Source: Anaeromyxobacter dehalogenans 2CP-1 (lineage in GTDB: Bacteria > Myxococcota > Myxococcia > Myxococcales > Anaeromyxobacteraceae). From it: a stretch of DNA of 64,000 bases. The stretch lies in NCBI RefSeq assembly GCF_000022145.1, contig NC_011891.1, positions 1,934,001 to 1,998,000 of the forward strand. The letters run 5' to 3'. The translations under genes were made by a program, and so were the position numbers. The notes beneath the pieces are model-generated. The model saw nothing but the letters and a program-made list of their open reading frames with translations. It had not been told where the DNA came from and ran no database searches. Numbering within the stretch: position 1 is the first letter of the stretch; each line of letters begins with the position of its first letter. Positions 62,273 to 64,000 of this stretch are shown piece by piece.

Positions 62273-62330
62273 GACCCAGAGTCATTTCGCCGGATACAGG
62301 ACCCCGGACACCTGCCCCAGAGTCGTTTCG
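62273..62330. repeat. Two copies of a CCCAGAGTC[G/A]TTTCG motif
   Basis: GACCCAGAGTCATTTCGCCGG (a 21-base tract at 62273-62293, core CCCAGAGTCATTTCG) and CCCCAGAGTCGTTTCG (62315-62330). A third copy, GACCCAGAGTCGTTTGGCGG, lies at 59961-59980. The lengths and context do not show a known transposon end. Confidence 0.7.
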
Positions 62331-62390
62331 TCTGTCACCGGTCCTGCGCCGGCGGTAGTCGTGCCGGATGGATCATCCGATGGAGGGGGC

Positions 62391-62621
62391 TTGAGCTCCT
62401 GGAGTTGCCGCTACGAGTTGAAAGGCATCTGCAAGAAGGTCGTGGGCGCGTACTGCCGCCCCGGCATGAAGGGATGCATCCTGGTCGGGAAGGTGAAGTT
62501 CCAGGACGGCCAGGTGCCGGCTCCCATATGGCCACCCGGAGCGAAGCCCGGACGGGACCCGGATGAGGCCGCGCCGAGGGAGCCGGGGGACGCGAGCGCT
62601 CCCGAGGACGCCGAGCCCTGA
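62391..62621 (+). CDS. Small Cys-rich conserved protein, TTG start
   Basis: A 76-residue protein with the pattern WSCRYELKGICKKVVGAYCR then PGMKGCILVGKVKF: four cysteines in a C-x6-C-x8-C-x6-C-like layout that resembles short proteins seen widely in deltaproteobacteria-like groups (CxYExxGxC...CxPGxKGCVLxGKFxF). The start is TTG 62391, supported by GGAGGG four to nine bases upstream; no ATG or GTG lies between that site and the conserved part. The tail is acidic and Pro-rich. Function unknown; a zinc or Fe-S site is possible. Confidence 0.65.
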   Translation: MSSWSCRYELKGICKKVVGAYCRPGMKGCILVGKVKFQDGQVPAPIWPPGAKPGRDPDEAAPREPGDASAPEDAEP

Positions 62622-62646
62622 GTCGCGGCGCGAGGACCGCGCGCCC

Positions 62647-63057
62647 TCACGGCGCAGTGCGCGGGGACGCTTCGTTCGGCGGCGGCGCCACCGTTCCGGT
62701 GGCGGGCGACACGCCGGCGCGCACCGGCGGAACCTGGCCCGAACCATCCTTCTCGCGGGTCATGCCTCGGACCGACACCGGCACGCACCGCATCCCGCCC
62801 CCCGGCGCCTCCTGGCACACCTGCTCCGCCGCCGCGGCCTCGCACATGCCGTTCACCGGGTTGCACACGGTGCCGCCGGTGCAGGTCGCATAGCAGCCGC
62901 CGCTGGCGCGCTGGCCTGCAGCGACCCCGAGCGCGAGCGACGTGTTCACGGCTGCGGCCCCGAGCGTGTACGGCGCGGACGAGGAGCACGCCGCGAGGCC
63001 CGCGGCGGCGCTGAGGAGCACGACGAGGCCGATGGCCGGGCGGGAGGCGAGAAGCAT
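62647..63057 (-). CDS. Hypothetical Cys-rich lipoprotein
   Basis: A 136-residue lipoprotein. The signal peptide (LASRPAIGLVVLLSAAAGLA) ends in a lipobox with Cys24 (GLAACSSSAP). The mature part has a Cys-rich knot-like segment GGCYATCTGGTVCNPVNGMC plus VCQEAPGGGMRC, seven cysteines in all, of the kind seen in myxobacterial surface lipoproteins, then a Pro-rich tail. Start at 63057 is chosen for the signal peptide; an in-frame ATG further up would add ~18 polar residues. It is divergent from the methyltransferase gene. Confidence 0.78.
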   Translation of the reverse strand: MLLASRPAIGLVVLLSAAAGLAACSSSAPYTLGAAAVNTSLALGVAAGQRASGGCYATCTGGTVCNPVNGMCEAAAAEQVCQEAPGGGMRCVPVSVRGMTREKDGSGQVPPVRAGVSPATGTVAPPPNEASPRTAP

Positions 63058-63114
63058 GCGAGAAGCGTAGCGCGTCCCGGCGCGGGGGTGGGATTCGCGT
63101 ATCATCCGCCACCG

Positions 63115-63960
63115 GTGCTCCCCGAGATCCTTCGACATCTGCGCTGCCCCGTCTGCCGGGCACCGCTCACCGCGGTTCCCGGAGCCGTGCGCTGTCCGGC
63201 GGGGCACGCGTTCGATCTCGCGCGCCAGGGCTACGTGAACTTGCTTCGCGGCCGCTCGCCGGGCACCGGCGACGACGCTGACATGGTCGCCGCCCGCGAG
63301 GCGTTCCTCGGCGCGGGACACTTCGCGCCCCTGGGGGCGGCGCTCGCGCGCGCGGCCCAGGCGCACGCCGGCCCCGACGGCATCGTGCTGGAGGTCGGCG
63401 CGGGGACAGGACACCATCTCCGCTCCGTGCTCGAGGCGCTTCCGGATCGCTTCGGACTCGCCCTGGACCTCTCCCGCCACGCCGCGAGGCGGGCCGCGCG
63501 GGCACACCCGCGCCTGGGCGCCGTGGTCGCCGACGCCTGGGAGCCGCTGCCGATCGCGGATGCGTGCGCGGCGCTGGTCCTCGACGTCTTCGCGCCCAGG
63601 AACGTCGCGGAGTTCCGGCGCGTTCTCGCGCCGGGCGGAGCGCTGCTCCTCGTCACCCCCGCGCCCGCGCACCTCGCCGAACTGCGTAAGCCGCTCGGGC
63701 TGCTCGAGGTCGACCCCGACAAGGCGCGCCGGGTGTCGGAGGCGCTGGAGGGCCGCTTCGCACTCGCGGCCTCGGAGTCGCTCGAGTGGACCCTCTCCCT
63801 CCCGCGGACCGACGTCCTCGCCGCGGCTCGGATGGGCCCGTCCGCCCACCACACCGCCCTCGACGTCCTCGCTGCGCGCGTTGCCGGGCTCGACGAACCG
63901 GTGCGTGTGTCCGCCGCGGTCCAGGTGCAGGTGTACCGGCCGGCGGCGAGCGCGGCGTGA
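63115..63960 (+). CDS. rlmA: RlmA-type 23S rRNA (guanine-N1)-methyltransferase
   Basis: A 281-residue SAM-dependent methyltransferase. The N-terminal zinc finger matches RlmA: Cys11, Cys14, Cys27 and His31 (CPVCRAPL and CPAGHAFD), followed by the signature DLARQGYVNLLRGR. The SAM loop is VLEVGAGTGHHL (about residues 92-103), then DLSRHAARRAARAHP and the LVLDVFAPRN motif. RlmA enzymes methylate a guanine (G745 or G748) of 23S rRNA helix 35. The start is GTG at 63115. The fit is to family pattern; target base is not determinable here. Confidence 0.85.
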   Translation: MLPEILRHLRCPVCRAPLTAVPGAVRCPAGHAFDLARQGYVNLLRGRSPGTGDDADMVAAREAFLGAGHFAPLGAALARAAQAHAGPDGIVLEVGAGTGHHLRSVLEALPDRFGLALDLSRHAARRAARAHPRLGAVVADAWEPLPIADACAALVLDVFAPRNVAEFRRVLAPGGALLLVTPAPAHLAELRKPLGLLEVDPDKARRVSEALEGRFALAASESLEWTLSLPRTDVLAAARMGPSAHHTALDVLAARVAGLDEPVRVSAAVQVQVYRPAASAA

Positions 63961-64000
63961 CGGCTGCGATGACGGCCACCGCGCCTCGACGCCCTACGAA

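Overview
This is a very GC-rich window with dense genes and strong third-position G/C. The gene mix suggests a facultatively anaerobic, Anaeromyxobacter-like myxobacterium (Myxococcota): a membrane nitrate reductase operon, rubrerythrin, System II cytochrome c assembly (CcsBA), a futalosine-route menaquinone enzyme (MqnD), hybrid histidine kinases, PilZ, bactofilin and a GEMM-type riboswitch. The genus is an inference from content; no rRNA gene is present to prove it. I saw no tRNA, insertion sequence, phage or CRISPR.

Layout. 0.2-4.4 kb: nitroreductase and LysR, then an MFS exporter divergent from a second LysR, then a tautomerase. 4.5-7.4 kb: a hybrid histidine kinase translationally coupled to a solitary substrate-binding lipoprotein. 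7.5-9.6 kb: senB and senA (selenoneine synthesis), overlapping. 9.7-19.5 kb: flavin disulfide oxidoreductase, pirin, PKD lipoprotein, EamA exporter with LysR, thioredoxin, hybrid kinase. 19.5-25.7 kb: an unusual SDR protein, an array of 105-bp structured repeats, a CBS protein, LysR, and an RGG-rich protein paired with a RIO-type kinase. 25.9-35.1 kb: CcsBA, rubrerythrin, PAS/GAF kinase, SnoaL-like protein, LuxR regulator, lipoprotein, MaoC-like protein.

35.2-39.5 kb: a GEMM (c-di-GMP-I class) riboswitch candidate leads into a Tat-exported acetamidase/formamidase, a chemoreceptor and CheW, followed by a small NifW-like gene. 39.5-46.3 kb: YebC, and a branched-chain amino acid ABC operon (livK, livH, a livM-livG fusion, livF) with an EamA exporter at its end. 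46.6-51.0 kb: TSUP permease, PilZ protein, a 1-kb gene-free stretch ending in a 16/17-bp tandem repeat, mqnD, and a transglycosylase-like protein.

51.0-61.0 kb: the nitrate respiration locus on the minus strand, read cytochrome c, narG, narH, narJ, narI, narK, divergent from a PAS-hemerythrin gene pair. Menaquinol (MqnD route) would supply electrons to NarI, CcsBA would mature the c-type cytochrome, and NarK would move nitrate and nitrite. 61.0-64.0 kb: acyltransferase, bactofilin, a small Cys-rich protein, a lipoprotein and an RlmA-type rRNA methyltransferase.

The most notable items are the senAB pair without a local senC, the riboswitch with two mutually exclusive downstream stems, the RGG/RIO-kinase pair, the cytochrome c coupled to narG, the solitary binding-protein/kinase pair, and the 105-bp repeat array.
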